Below are positions 1 through 11,367 of a stretch of 64,000 nt of DNA, in pieces. The position numbers and the translations under genes are program-made. The stretch covers positions 62,001-126,000 of the forward strand of contig JAPDRO010000006.1 in the NCBI GenBank assembly GCA_030247885.1, in the 5' to 3' direction. Origin of the DNA: Taxawa tesnikishii (nom. ined.) (lineage: Eukaryota > Ascomycota > Dothideomycetes > Dothideales). The notes beneath the pieces are model-generated. The model was not told the DNA's origin. It searched no databases and saw only the letters and a program-made list of their open reading frames with translations. The stretch's first letter is position 1; every line of letters starts with the position of its first letter.

Positions 1-264
1 GTTGCAGTAGTTCCAGAGGTGGATCTGGTAAAGGTCGGCGATGCTTTTGCTGGAGCGGCCGGCGTCGAGAGCGAGGGACAGTGCGGATGTGTTGCTCGGG
101 TTGCTCGTGTAGTTACTGAAGTCGGCCTCCATGAAGTACAGATTGTTGAGGGTGGACGAGGTTCGCGACCAGCCGCCCATGTTGATTAGGATTACGCAGA
201 CGAGAGACGCGATTGTGAGTGCCATGGGCGTGAAGATACACGCCACGCGAGCTGCTTTACCCAT
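1..264 (-). CDS. SUR7/PalI-family cortical membrane protein, 5' part only
   Basis: Runs off the left edge of the window; the first 88 codons are seen, starting at the ATG complementary to 262-264. The protein opens with a short basic start (MGKAARVACIF) and a hydrophobic first membrane segment (residues about 8-28), then an extracellular-type loop with Ser/Thr/Asn and a Trp-x-x-Cys at the edge (LWNYC), as expected for the claudin-like SUR7/Rim9/PalI family. Members sit in the plasma membrane at eisosomes or in ambient pH sensing. Which subfamily this is cannot be decided without the other three membrane segments. No intron is seen in the visible part. Confidence 0.75.
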   Translation of the reverse strand, partial: MGKAARVACIFTPMALTIASLVCVILINMGGWSRTSSTLNNLYFMEADFSNYTSNPSNTSALSLALDAGRSSKSIADLYQIHLWNYCN

Positions 265-1762
265 TTTGGTAGGATTGTCGCAGAGATGGTAGAAACACCA
301 GCAGAGAAGTCCGGTGCAAAGGATTCAGAGCTGATTGATGTTTGTTCGGGAACAATTGATCTTGAATTGGATAGTGATTGTGTTGAGCGATTGTGAGGGA
401 AAAGGGAAAACCGCACCGCTGAACGAGCAAACAGAAGGCTGAATTGAATGTGCAAAGTCAATGGAGCTGGCCAGACCGCTTACCCTTATATCCTTCGTGC
501 AGAAGCTACAGCACGAGGAAGCATGCGACACATAAGCACTATGCGATTCAGCTCCGAGACGGGCGCGCGGCCCTGCGCCTGGAGGCTGTGGCCGCAGCAA
601 CAGTGGCACAGCTTTGCTTGCTGACGTTGCCCTTTGTACCCTAACGAGCAAAATTAGTGCTGTTTCGTCGTTCAACTCACCGGCAAAACTTGGGGAGGGA
701 CCGAAATGTGCTGCACTAGGGATGAACCATACCTACATAGGCAGGCGAGGCAAGCAACTCGTTCGTTGCTGCAAATACGTATGCTCCTTTTCGTTTTGAG
801 TTACGCCAAATCGCTGTAGGAAGGCTGATTGCGTTATGCCTTGCAAAGGTGCTAAAAATAGTATCTTGTTTCGCTGCGGCTGTGTCGAAAGCTTATATAG
901 CAAAATCTAAAGGCACGTGCAGCAAGATTGCAGATTGACCGAGCGAGAGAAGAAAGGAACCGGACCAGGAGTGGGAATAGGTTATACCATTGACCGAGGG
1001 CAAAGACTAACACGAACAAGAGACAAGTCATTGACAGTTTAGGTGTTCGTCTTCATTTCGCCTCGTGACAGCCACTAGACATTTTGCACTTCCGCAGACC
1101 TAGAGTCCAAACCGGTTCCCTTCGAATCTCTCTCTCAACCCCATTCACCGCAGACACAACGAGAAAAACAGAAAGGATTCCTCGCTTTCCAAAGACCCCA
1201 GTGTAAAGAACCGTCCCGACCCAAAAGTAACTAAATCAGACGGCGTGACATGACATAAGAAGCATCCAGTATGAGACTCATGAAGCAGCCAGACTCGTAC
1301 AACGCCCAAAACACCCAGTAGCTCCGTGGACTCCGTATACGCCTCGCAAAACGAACGCGCATGCGCAACAGTGTCGCCGAAATCCACCCCAAAGTAGAGT
1401 GCCAAGAAGAAGAGGTTGCAACGAAATGGTATAGTGCCGAACATAGTGACACCCCTTGACCCGAGATTTGAAGAAGAAGAAAAAAGAAAAGGAAATCGAA
1501 AAGGCTGGCGATATAAGAAGCGACAACGAGAAGCAGGGATGCAGGCCGCTAAAACGTCTTTGTACTGGCGCCAGTGGCGCCGTGCTGGAGCTTGCTGAGC
1601 GAAGGTACGCGAGCGACATTATATTCTACCACGTCCTGTGCGATCCATCCAATTGAAGACGGAGACGACCAAGTCACATGCAGGCCGGTGTAGTATGTTT
1701 TTGTTGTCATCAAAGGTTGACGACGTGGTAGGAGAGGGCGAGCGCTCAGTCGATAGCATGCT
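265..1762. other. Intergenic, no supported gene
   Basis: About 1.5 kb between the start of the SUR7-family gene and the 3' end of the PNG1-like gene. Short open frames on both strands (longest about 116 codons) are rich in Ser, Cys and Arg, overlap each other and show no family signature. The left part should hold the promoter of the SUR7-family gene; I see no clear TATA element or other site worth naming. Confidence 0.5.
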
Positions 1763-3263
1763 TCACCTCTGTCCTTGGTCGCGCTGGTGGTTCTCCGGTG
1801 TCCGGTTGGTGTTGCGGCCCGCTCGAAGCCACTGAGCGTCCCTCTCGCGTTCTTCCGCAGCCTTTTGGGCGTCCGGATCCAATCTTCTCCTTTGAGTGCC
1901 AGGCATGATGTGGCTGATCTCCTTGATCAGGTTATCGATGATGTATCGTCTGAACTCCTGATCCTCCTTCATGTCTTCACCCTCGAGACGGAACTTCTCT
2001 TTCTTGTCCATGTCCCGACGGCGCATTGACCTGATCTCATCCAAAATATGTATCAAGACATTCTCCGGTGCCTTGGTGCGGGGCAGAGCGTGCTTCGTTG
2101 GTGCGCGGACGTAACGGCGAGTGACGTCGGTCGCGCCGTCAGCGGAGAAGGCAATGCAGTAGGCCATCTTCCGTTTCCAGCCTGGACATGGATAGTTAAT
2201 GCCTGTGAGGATAAGGTGGAGGGTGGACAGTGCATAGACGTACCATGTGTGTAGATGAGGGGTTGATCCCAAGCCGCCTCACAAACGTCGACGTGAATCC
2301 ACCGCTTGCGGTGATCACTCCAGACTTCTGTCCAGACGTGGTCTTCGCTGTTCCATACCCACCGTACCCTGCTGCCGACGGCGCGACAGAGCATGCTGAA
2401 ACAGTTGGCCCATTCACCAACTCGTCCTCTCCTCGTTTGGAGCAGCACGAAGGCGTCGTTGTAGCGTGGGAAGCGCTCATAGGCCCTGCAATGTTGGTTC
2501 GAGCACTGGTAAAGCTCGACTCTGTTTGCACCGCGCGCCTGTTCGTCCGGAAGAGGGGCGGCCATTCCCATTGCGATTGTCGGGGAGCGGCAGGTGTTGC
2601 ACGGAGGGTTGTTGACCCACTCGAAGAAGCTCTTTTGAACCAACCCATCAGCGCTCTGATGACGCAGTCCTGATATCCCCACGCAGGCTTGGTGTCTCTG
2701 CCAGTCGAGTCCGCAATGGAGGCGGCCTCTGCCTGGAGAATGTCCGATTCTTCCTGCGCCTCGTCGTAAATCTGTTCCAATGGTACAGCTTTGAGCGCTT
2801 CGTCCAAAAGACCTGGGTTCTCCCATCGGCAGGGAGTGTTGGAGAGGGAATGCAGCATTGCACGGAACCTCATCGACTGCCTGTCGCTCGGAGCTGTTGG
2901 AATGAGGGGTATATTGCGGAGGGAGGTGTAGGGTGGAGGAGGTGGTGATTGTTGCGGTTGAGGCTGCGATTGGGCTTGGGGTGGGACTGGCGGCGCCGCC
3001 CTGGTAGGTGGAGGAGGAGGAGCGAATGACTGATATTCATTGCCATGTCTCGGCATTGGTGAGCGGGGCGGCAGTGGTGGTTGTCCGGAAAAGAGTGCGG
3101 CTGGCGACGAAGAGCGGTTTTGTGCTGGGCGCTGAGTGAGTGCGTTCATGCGCTTCGTGCTGAGCACCTGTCGGAACTGTGTTGTGAGATCCTTGGCCCA
3201 GTTTTCAGGAAGGTCGACGTGCTGAGCGCCGTGACGCCCGGCCCGGGAGTGGTTGTCGGCCAT
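1763..3263 (-). CDS. PNG1: PNG1-like transglutaminase-fold protein, catalytic Cys replaced by Val
   Basis: Exons 3263-2244 and 2181-1763, with a 62-nt intron (2182-2243, GTACGT...CAG). The N-terminal 110 residues are Pro/Gln-rich. The core has the PNGase zinc pairs (NPPCNTC and QCSNQHC) and the transglutaminase fold. The catalytic His (SEDHVW) and Asp (IHVDVCE) positions are kept, but the nucleophile position in the GRCGEW motif reads GRVGEW, so the Cys of the deglycosylating triad is absent. Loss of activity is known for Neurospora PNG1, which is still needed for polar growth. The reading frame changes once near 2629-2637 (run TTCAAAAGAGC): spliced length is 1439 nt, one short of 480 codons, and the conserved block [11 protein letters not shown] crosses the break. 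I read this as one missing base in the assembly. Confidence 0.85.
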
Positions 3264-4933
3264 GGTCAGAGTCTATGGTGCGAAGGTGGCAGAATTGCGG
3301 AGGTCGTCCAGAGAGTGTGTGGTCGAGGAGCGGTTGTGGGTCAAGTGGTGTTGAAAGTGTCGACTCGACAGAGGGGAGATGTGATCGGTGGTGCTGCGGT
3401 CGTTGCTGCGCCTCTACGGTTCGTTGTGGTGCCAAGACCCGGTCGTGGAAATGCACCCACAACGATGTTTCTCTTTCTTCTTCCTCGTTCACGTTGTCTG
3501 TTGCCAGACGTTGTTGGAGGTATATCCCTAGCGACAGCGACGACGGACTGGACGACACCCTTGGTCGCAGGAGAAGCCGGGCTGCGTCTGATTGTAATGG
3601 GAGCAGCTGACGACTTCTCCTGCGATTGCGTACGCGTGCGCTAACCCTTTTCGGCCGGGTTTGGGCCGGCCGTGCAGATGAACGCGTGTGCGCCAAACCC
3701 TCATCACCGAAACAAATCAGCACCGGCACCACAAAGACACACAATCCACGCGATCGAGACTGCACCGTTCGTCGCCACTGTCTCACTGTACGAGACGCGT
3801 ATAGAAAACCACGTCTCTGTACGTTGTGGTGTGCATGCGCGCCCTCTCTTGCATGTTGCTTGTTGCTTGTTGCTTCTTGCTTCTTCCTGTCGCGGCGCTT
3901 GGCGACCGCGAAATTAAGGTTGCCGGCTTACGGCTTGGAGCACAGTGATTGGCAGGACGTCGCCCTCGCGCCACACTCTCCAACTGTGTGCTCTGCGCTT
4001 TGCTGCGCTTTGCTCCCACCGATTCCACAAAGTCCCCGATCGTAGAATCGCTTCTCTTGGCTGTGTCCACATAATACCGTATCTCCACGTTATTACGCAA
4101 CATCGTCAGCTTCGTCAGAGTACACGCTCTGAAGCGAAGAGCAGTGCTGTTCCTTGTGCTTCTCCCCGAATGCCTTCTTGCCGGCTACACGTATGTACCT
4201 GAACGTGGTCCCTTTCAGGAGCAGCCGTCGCCGGCCGCTACTCCCTTCGCCGTTGCTGGCGTGCGTGTACTTCCTCACCCAATCTAACTGGCTTAGGCTT
4301 AGCTTGCCTCACCCATCACTCCGAGTGCCGAAGTATACAGACATCAAGGCAACACGGCGACGACCCCATTCGTGGGCACATTTGTTGTACGTATGCTACG
4401 GTTGGCCCCTTCGCGTGTACTCTGTGCATTGCGTGTCCAGCGCTTCTCTACAAGAGACGCAGACTTCAGACATTGCTGCATCTATATCAAAAGAGAAACA
4501 GCTAGCTTAATTGATGCCCCTGGCCGATCTACAGTACACGTGCACTCTGTCTTGGTATGGCAGTTTGTTACCAGACGGACCGATCGATAGGCGATGATAA
4601 GGTAGTGGTCAAGGAAGTACGAAAAGGCTTCTTGGTGGCCCCTTACAACGCAAGGCCGCGCAAGGAGCACTGGGAGCACTGGCATGGTTCGTACGAGACC
4701 GGTGGCATCGGTGAGAGGATGACGAGGCTCTCTGCGCACCACCACTTCCTCTCCCCACATAGTTGCCGTGGGGAGGGGCAGACACCGTCCGCATGACAGG
4801 CGGAGATTTCGTCAAAGGGCCAGTGGTTTGCGAGAAACCATCTGCGTTTTCTGTATCGTAGAAGGGTTTTGCCAGTCCTAGCCACACGTGCCATCGTTGG
4901 TGAAGTCGACAAATACCGCCCTGCTGCAGTAAT
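3264..4933. other. Intergenic, no supported gene
   Basis: Lies between the 5' end of the PNG1-like gene and the 3' end of the lipid phosphatase gene. Open frames here are Arg/Ser/Pro-rich shadows without domain signatures. A tandem TTGCTTGTTGCTTCTTGC stretch near 3858-3886 is a pyrimidine-rich low-complexity tract. The left part presumably carries the PNG1 promoter. Confidence 0.5.
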
Positions 4934-6398
4934 CTAGACCTGTCCCGGGCCCGGCGGTTCCCGCACCTGAGAACGATACGCCGTAGCCCCTCCATGGCCT
5001 GCCTGCAGCGGATCGTACGGACGAAGGCCCGGCCCTTGCGGGTTAGACAGCGTGTACGTCGACTGCAGCTCATAGTCATCCTCCGTCTCGTCGCTACTTT
5101 CATACTCGTCCCCCATCCTCTGCTGTCGTACGCTCGACGCTCTCAGCGGAGGACCTTCCTGAGCACTTCTCGGCGCATACGAGGCTCCGAAGCTCGTGAA
5201 CGGGACATCACCTTCATTCCTCGTGTGCTGGGCAGAAGAGCGCTGCGGCGGCTGCATGGGTGCATCTGACGCCGCTGAATCGTCGACGCCACGATAGGCC
5301 GAGCGTTGCACTTGCGCGTGCGTGACACTTTCGGGAGGCACCGGTTCCCGGCCCCAGGATCTGATGGGATGCGCCCGTCCTTTGCGCCAAGTCTCGCTGA
5401 CCGGTGGGAAGTACTGGCGGTAGGCCGCGTATGCGCACCCGACGCCCAACAGGCTGCCAGTGATGACGTCGAAAGGGTGGTGTCGCGCGTCCATTATGCG
5501 GGACGCTGCGATCAGGCCGGCGCCGATGGTGGGAATGATCACCACGAAGACTTTCCATACTTCGCCCTTGGAGTCCCAGATGTGGAGCTTTGCGGCGAGA
5601 TACAAGGAAAGGTAGAACAACCCAGCAAAGGAGCTGCTGCTGTGGCCGGATGGGAAACTACGAAACCCATCTTTGAGGATTGCGTGGTCGGTCTGCGTGC
5701 AGATGGTGTAGTTGGAAAGACCCCACGGTGCAGGATCCTTGCTGCCTTCTCTTGGCATGCAGCGGGATACCAGATCTGGTCTGGGTTTGCCGACCGCGTT
5801 CTTGAAGGTGCCTAGTCGATACTGTTAGCAGATAACGAAGAGACGTCCCCAGCACACAGGCTCACCCGTGATAACAAAGGCGGCACCTTCCGAGAGGCAC
5901 AGACCCAAAAGACCACAGTTTAGCTCCCAGAGGCGATCCTTGAGCCTATATCTCCCTAGCTTCCTGCCAGGTCCATCGGACAAAGGAGACGGCTGATGAG
6001 AGAAGAGGCCGTCAACGACCAGAGTCCAGAAGCATATGATGATCGCAGGGCAAATCACAACAATAACATAACACCATCCGGCAGGGACACGCTCATGAAC
6101 AGCGTAGGGGTAGTGCAGTGTGTAGTTCTGAAGCGAGAAAGGTTGGTGAAACGGTTCGACAGCATCCAACGCCAAGAAGAGGATGGCTAGGACGCTGTTG
6201 GATGTAGGCATTAGACGGCGCTTTCGCAGAGCAGCGGTGATGTAGCTTACATTATAACCACGTAGTCAAGGACATATCTAGAAGAGTCAGCGATGTGCCG
6301 GTGTGGAAGTAGACGGTAGATATTTACGAGATGATTACTTTCTTCGGAAGCGTCGCTTTGGAAAAGGGAAGTTTCTGAGGCAGCCTCAGAGATTCCAT
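4934..6398 (-). CDS. PAP2-type lipid phosphate phosphatase (DPP1/LPP1 family)
   Basis: Four exons: 6398-6328, 6277-6251, 6194-5866 and 5811-4934, with introns of 50, 56 and 54 nt; the sum is 1305 nt, 434 aa. The start at 6398 (CCATGG context) is chosen because it joins in frame, through a 27-nt second exon behind a CTGAC branch point, to the first membrane segment. The three phosphatase signatures are present: KNAVGKPRP, FPSGHS and SRIMDARHHPFD, which carry the catalytic His pair and Asp. Six hydrophobic segments surround them, as in yeast DPP1/LPP1, which dephosphorylate phosphatidate and diacylglycerol pyrophosphate in vacuole, Golgi or ER membranes. A disordered C-terminal tail of about 150 residues, acidic and Ser-rich, is probably cytosolic and could be a phosphorylation target. 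No frame break. Confidence 0.88.
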
Positions 6399-7194
6399 GG
6401 TAGAGGTCACGCGAGCACTCCCGGTGGGCGTGACGAAAGGCCGGCTCGAAGTCCGTTTGACAGTAGAAGTTCTGTAGACTGGAAACCACAGCTATGCCTC
6501 TGTTAATGGGGAGAGACCTCGACGAGCAGAAGCTGAGCTTCAACGACGAGAAAGCTCACCCAGCAGCATGATGTTGTACGGAATGAGAGTGCTAAGAGAT
6601 GCTGCGGAATGGCTGTGCTGAGTTGCCGAGCTGCTTACGTGCCGTGCCCAAGACATGTTCGTCGCAGGCCATTGGCTTGGTACCTTGGCTGTTACAGATG
6701 CACCTTTCGTGCAGCATGGCGCTGAGACTCTAGAGGCGGAGCGTGCTCTTGTATGTTCGTCGTCCGTTTCTGAAGGTGCCCGATGAGAATTGGAGTCAAG
6801 TAGCGAGCATTCTATATCAACAAGACACCTCGGTCGCGCTATACGCTATGCGCTATGGCGGCCGGTTTATTTATTTTTAGCTCTAGACCAGATGCGGCAC
6901 ATGGGTACTTCCAATGTTTTGGTAAGCACGAGATACATGGGTACCCATCTTTACAGCAGCGGTATACATCCGAACTCATTCATAGATTACCAGAAAAATC
7001 ACTCCTCCGAGGCAGCCATTTCGACCATTTCACCGGCCGGTACCAGTTGCAAATCGTCCGAAAACACAACTGAGGATCCAACTTGCATCGTCGATCTACG
7101 CATCTCTCCCATGAGACGCCCCATCAACGCCTCGCTCATAACAATGCAACGCTTCGCTTTTCTACCACGTAACTTCCCGCACTGTGCATGGCCC
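6399..7194. other. Intergenic, no supported gene
   Basis: About 0.8 kb upstream of the lipid phosphatase and downstream of the zinc-finger gene, both on the minus strand. The plus-strand frame at 6790-7536 overlaps the 3' end of the zinc-finger gene and has no recognisable content. Probably contains the phosphatase promoter. Confidence 0.45.
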
Positions 7195-9076
7195 TCAACC
7201 GAACATTTCACCGTTATCCTGCACTGTCCCTTCATGATAAATCTTCAGCCCTTTGTTCCTGTTCTCCGGCATCAGTGGAGGCAGCGGCCTCTTGCCGTTC
7301 CCATTAAGATAGGATGCAGTGACGGGTTGGGCGTCAGACCTCCTGATGCTCCCACTGGCCTGTCGCTGGTGCTGCTGCTGCTGCGACCATTGTGGTTGCT
7401 CGCCAGACGGGTCCTCTTCGCCATCTGCGTCCGCATCTGCGTCAGCATCGGCATCAGCGTCAGCATCTCCGTCTTCCTCGTAGTCATCATCAAGCTGCGT
7501 GACACGACGACGAGATCCATTGTTCTGACTCGTTGAGGCCGACGGGTGAGGTGGCTGTCCGTTTTGTAACGGCGCTCCAGCTGTCTTTTGTGCGCCACGG
7601 CCATCAAATGACGGAGCCGGTGTGAGATTTGGAGGACCGCTCATGAGACCCTGGACGTGTCCAAGACCCAGATGTTGCATATAGCCCAACCTGAGGTCGC
7701 TGTAAACCTCCTCTTTCCTGGCAGCCAGTGCGGCTTGTTCTAACTCCGGCATACCAGCTGTGACCGGCTGCTGTGCACTTCGTAGAGTACCACGCCATCT
7801 CCCAATGAGCTTATCATAGCCCCAGGCTCTTATTTGTGCATCGGAATTGAGTTCATGCGCCATGGCTGTGCTGATTGGTAGTGTGCTGGGAGGTTGGAGG
7901 ATGTACCCTTTTGACAATTGCTGGCTGCTCAAGCGCACATAGTCTTGTCTGAGATGTTCAATCTCCTGTTTTGCGAGGGCAAGTTCCGCCTCTTTCTCCT
8001 CTGCTTTCCGCCCAGCTCTTGCATACGCCCGTAGGACTTCAATCGACCAACTCGGTTGCCGGTCCTTATCCGGCAACGCTCGCCAATGGTTCCAGGCCTC
8101 ATGAATATGCTGGTGGAGCTTTTGAGCTTCCCTCTCCGGTACCTCAGACCTATGCTGCTGTATGCGCTGGCTGACATGTCTCTGCAGCGCCTCTAATTGT
8201 TGGGGACCGGGAGGGTTTAACGACCAGGAATCGCTGCTTGCAAACGGCGTGACGGAGAATAAGGTAGAGGGGGCTGGTAGGATGTAGAGACACAAGGACG
8301 GGAAGTTCATGCTGTAGAAGTCAAGGTCGAAGAGCGAAGTCTGTCCGGCTCGAGACCTGCCATACCCATATCAGTACCTACTTGCTTCGAACGAACATGC
8401 CAATACACATACCTAGCAGCTTCAACACTTCCCAGAACCTCCCTCAAGGCTAGTTCAGCCGCCTTGCCTATCTCTCTCTCCTCGGCCAACCTCCTGATGC
8501 TCTCTTCATCTACCTTCTGCTGGCCGGGTGCGATGCTCGACAGTCCGCTCACAGAACCGTCAACCTGCCTAGGAGGTAAATCGTTGATCACCCCTGTGGA
8601 CTGCCAATTCATCCTGTTGAAAATCATGTTGACCTTCTCGCCATTCCTATGGCTGACCGGACTTTGAACCGCCGTGTCCCGTTCGTCGAAGCTCTTGCGT
8701 GAGTCTTCTCTAGCGTCTGCTGCCCAGGACTGGCCGCCAATGCTCATTCTGGCCGGCGTATTACTCTCGCTCCTCTGCTCCTCCTCGTTCCGGCCCTTGA
8801 TACTGACCCTCGGCTGCCTTCTGGTGATTCCTCCGCGCATGCTTCGAATTTTTCAACGTCGTGCACGCCATCTGGCGGCTTTGGGTTCTTGGGCTTGATA
8901 TAGAGGTCTAAATGTCGGCCGAGGGAGGAAGACGTGAAAGCCTGGCCGCAGAAGGGGCACTTCTTGTCTTTCGGGGCTTTGGTTGGAAGGCCGCTGCCAT
9001 TAGTGCCATTTGCAGTAGGAGCCGTACTTGAAGGAGAGGAAGCTGAAGCAGGCGTCTGAGAAGCCGGTTCCGCCAT
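7195..9076 (-). CDS. Conserved fungal zinc-finger protein with Asp-Ala repeat, function unknown
   Basis: Exons 9076-8413 and 8356-7195, with a 56-nt intron (8357-8412, GTATGT...GCAG). After a Ser/Thr/Pro-rich start comes one Cys-x2-Cys zinc finger (CPFCGQAF, then LGRHLDLY) followed by a conserved stretch (KPKNPKPPDGVHDV, then MRGGITRRQPR). I recall this head-end block as shared among filamentous ascomycetes but know no assigned function. The middle is Glu/Arg-rich and probably coiled coil (about residues 310-390). The tail has an alternating Asp-Ala run and Gln/Ser-rich disorder. The frame changes once at an A run (T run 8849-8853 on the plus strand): spliced length 1826 nt is one short of 609 codons, consistent with a lost A between the finger and the MRGGITRRQ block. 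Confidence 0.75.
7423..7467 (-). repeat. Six-base tandem repeat coding for (Asp-Ala)n
   Basis: Repeats of GATGCN/GACGCN on the minus strand, about eight units, in frame within the zinc-finger gene. The third positions vary, so it is an imperfect, probably old, expansion rather than a fresh microsatellite. Confidence 0.8.
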
Positions 9077-9582
9077 GCTGTATGCTGAAGAATGAGTTCA
9101 ACACGTCGAGTCCGGCGACTATTATTAGACGCGTCCAACAGGGAGTAGAAGAATGATATGAGGCGTGCAGCCGCCTGACAGTGGGGCTATAGTGTGTCAG
9201 GGCACGAAAAACAATGATGATACATGTCGACCTCGGCTGCCTCAGTATTGTATATTCGAGGCAGTGTTTCTTCTCACTTGGTCGGTGTTGATCTTTCGGG
9301 GTTTCGAGTTGTAGGTTTCTCGTTAGCCGGCGCCCGAGCTTCGCTTTGCATCTTTCACCTCAACACGACATGTTAGCCGACGACGGCAACCCACCTGGAA
9401 ACAATACAAAGGTTTCTACTCTCAAAACTTCGCATTGAAGACCAACATGAGATCGTGTAAACATGACGAAAGCATCGCTTTCTGGTAGTCATGCCCAGTA
9501 GGCCGCATACACGACAATCTACTTCAACATGCAAGGATGTGACAACGAAGTCTACCCAGAAACGTCCATCCTATTGACTGCT
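9077..9582. other. Intergenic, no gene seen
   Basis: Lies between the 5' end of the zinc-finger gene and the 3' end of the amidase, both on the minus strand. No open frame of note; should contain the promoter of the zinc-finger gene and the amidase terminator. Confidence 0.45.
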
Positions 9583-11367
9583 CTAGCCGTGCAACACGCC
9601 TCCCACATATTCTGCCAGTGCCAGCATCTTCTCCTCCTGCAAGCGTCTTCCCACAAGCTGAACAGATACATGAGCTCCATCGTAGATCTCGGGGTCATCT
9701 GCCAGGGAAATTAGCATTCAGGAAGGTTAGAAGGAAAAGCAAGGGGGTATCTTACATGATTCTTGAGTCTGTTTGTCCGTATCATCAATAGGCTTGAAGT
9801 CCGCATCAGCCTTGTCGACGTTCTTATCGACATTCGTGACAGGGACGACCGTTGAAGTATAGTCCAACACGTTGACGAAAGTGGAGTAGTTGTAGTATGT
9901 GTACTTTTGCGGCCGAGCAGCAGCAAATGGAGCAAGAGGCGCGATCAGCGCATCCACAGGCCTTCCAGTTCCAGTGAGCTCCTTAGTGCTGTTCCAGTAC
10001 TCCATGTATTCCTTTGGAGATCCCTCTTGGCAACTTGAGTGTCCATAATTTCGCTTGCCTTATACTCCGGCGCCTCTTCCATGATAATTTGAGGAGCTGG
10101 CTCTTCGCCGCTGAGTTCAAAGGCTTTCCGCGCATCCAAACCACCATCGTAGCTCCAGGCCTTCATGCAAATTTCGCCAAGAGCTTTGTGGCTTGGAGGT
10201 TTCCATTCGATAACTTTGTGACCTTGCTTCTCCATAGCCTTGACGACCTCCTCGACGGCACGTCTGACTGGTGGATGCGGCATGCAGAGACCGTCAGTTC
10301 TCATGACTGCGAAGACGAGTTTCTTCTCCATTACGAGTTCGGTAACGGCTGCTTCCTGGTCGTCCCTCCAAGGCATCTCGTTAACAAGAGGGTCATGCAG
10401 CCAAGGCTCTGTAGCCAGTAAACTCTTTGTCACAAGCTTCAATGCAGCCGGTGTAGTGGCCAACGGTCCGACCACACTGAGGATGCTGGGCGCTCCGTCC
10501 CAGCTGTTGGCCATACCCTCGTATGGCAAACGTCCGCTGCTCGGGCGAAGGCCGTAGAGGCCGTTGAACGCGGAGGGGATTCTGATACTGCCACCAATAT
10601 CGGTGCCAAAGCCCACTGGGCTGCCTCGTAGGCTGATCAGAGCGCCCTCGCCTCCCGAACTACCACCACTGCTGAGGTTCCTGTTCTTAGGGTTCCAGCA
10701 ATAGCCGATGATATTGTTTACTGTCTCGCCGCACATGAGGGTGTGAGGAACTGCAGTCTTTACGTATAGCACTGCGCCAAGGTCACGTAGTTCCTTGACC
10801 ATCTCAGACTCGAAGACCTTCTCTTTACCAGTTTCTTTCTTGCCCTGAAACGTGCCAATCCATCCCGTATAACCCATGTGAGTTTCGACGCCCTTGACGT
10901 GGAATTGGTCCTTGAGAGAGACCGGCAGGCCGTGCAGTGGGCCAATTGGCCTCTTGTGTTTAGCGTAGTACTCATCCAGCTGCTTAGCAGATTCAATGGC
11001 GGCGTCGAAGAAGATCTCGTGGAGGCAGTTGACCTGTTTGCAATTCAGCATCCACCAGGCTCATTGGGACTTGCACCACAAGTACAACACATACCAGCTG
11101 ATGAGCAATTGCAGCCCGGTGACAAAAGGCCTTGGCGACCTCTTCGGCGCTCCATTTCCCTGCCCTGGTCTTTGTCACAATGCCCACAGCATCAGTCTCG
11201 GTGATCTCAATCTCCCGGTCGTCCAGATACTGCTGGATAAACTTGCCGGTGACATCACGCTGCTCCTCGGCAGAGGGGATGTCTTTGATGCGCCAGTCCT
11301 CTGGAATGAGCGCGAGGACAGAGTCGCGCTTTTCGGCAGCCTTCTTCTTCCAGTCAGTAGTCGACAT
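9583..11367 (-). CDS. General amidase of the amidase-signature family (AmdS-like)
   Basis: Exons 11367-11095, 11033-9756 and 9698-9583, with introns of 61 and 57 nt. The signature Lys (PVSLKDQ), the cis-Ser/Ser strip (SSGGSSGGEGALI) and the GFGTDIGGSIRIPS block give the Ser-cisSer-Lys triad; the family hydrolyses aliphatic or aromatic amides to acid plus ammonia in the cytosol. Length about 555 aa matches fungal acetamidases (AmdS about 548). The final exon ends in EYVGGVLHG, a normal C-terminus for the family. One frame break near 10011-10016, in a run of A on the coding strand: spliced length 1667 nt is one base short, and the conserved phrase RDLQ-EYMEYW spans it. Substrate cannot be told from sequence. 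No neighbouring permease or GATA regulator is seen. Confidence 0.85.

Noticed and set aside
2629-2637. Programmed frameshift in the PNG1-like gene
   Set aside because: The site lacks a canonical slippery heptamer, and the same kind of missing base recurs in unrelated genes, pointing to assembly error.
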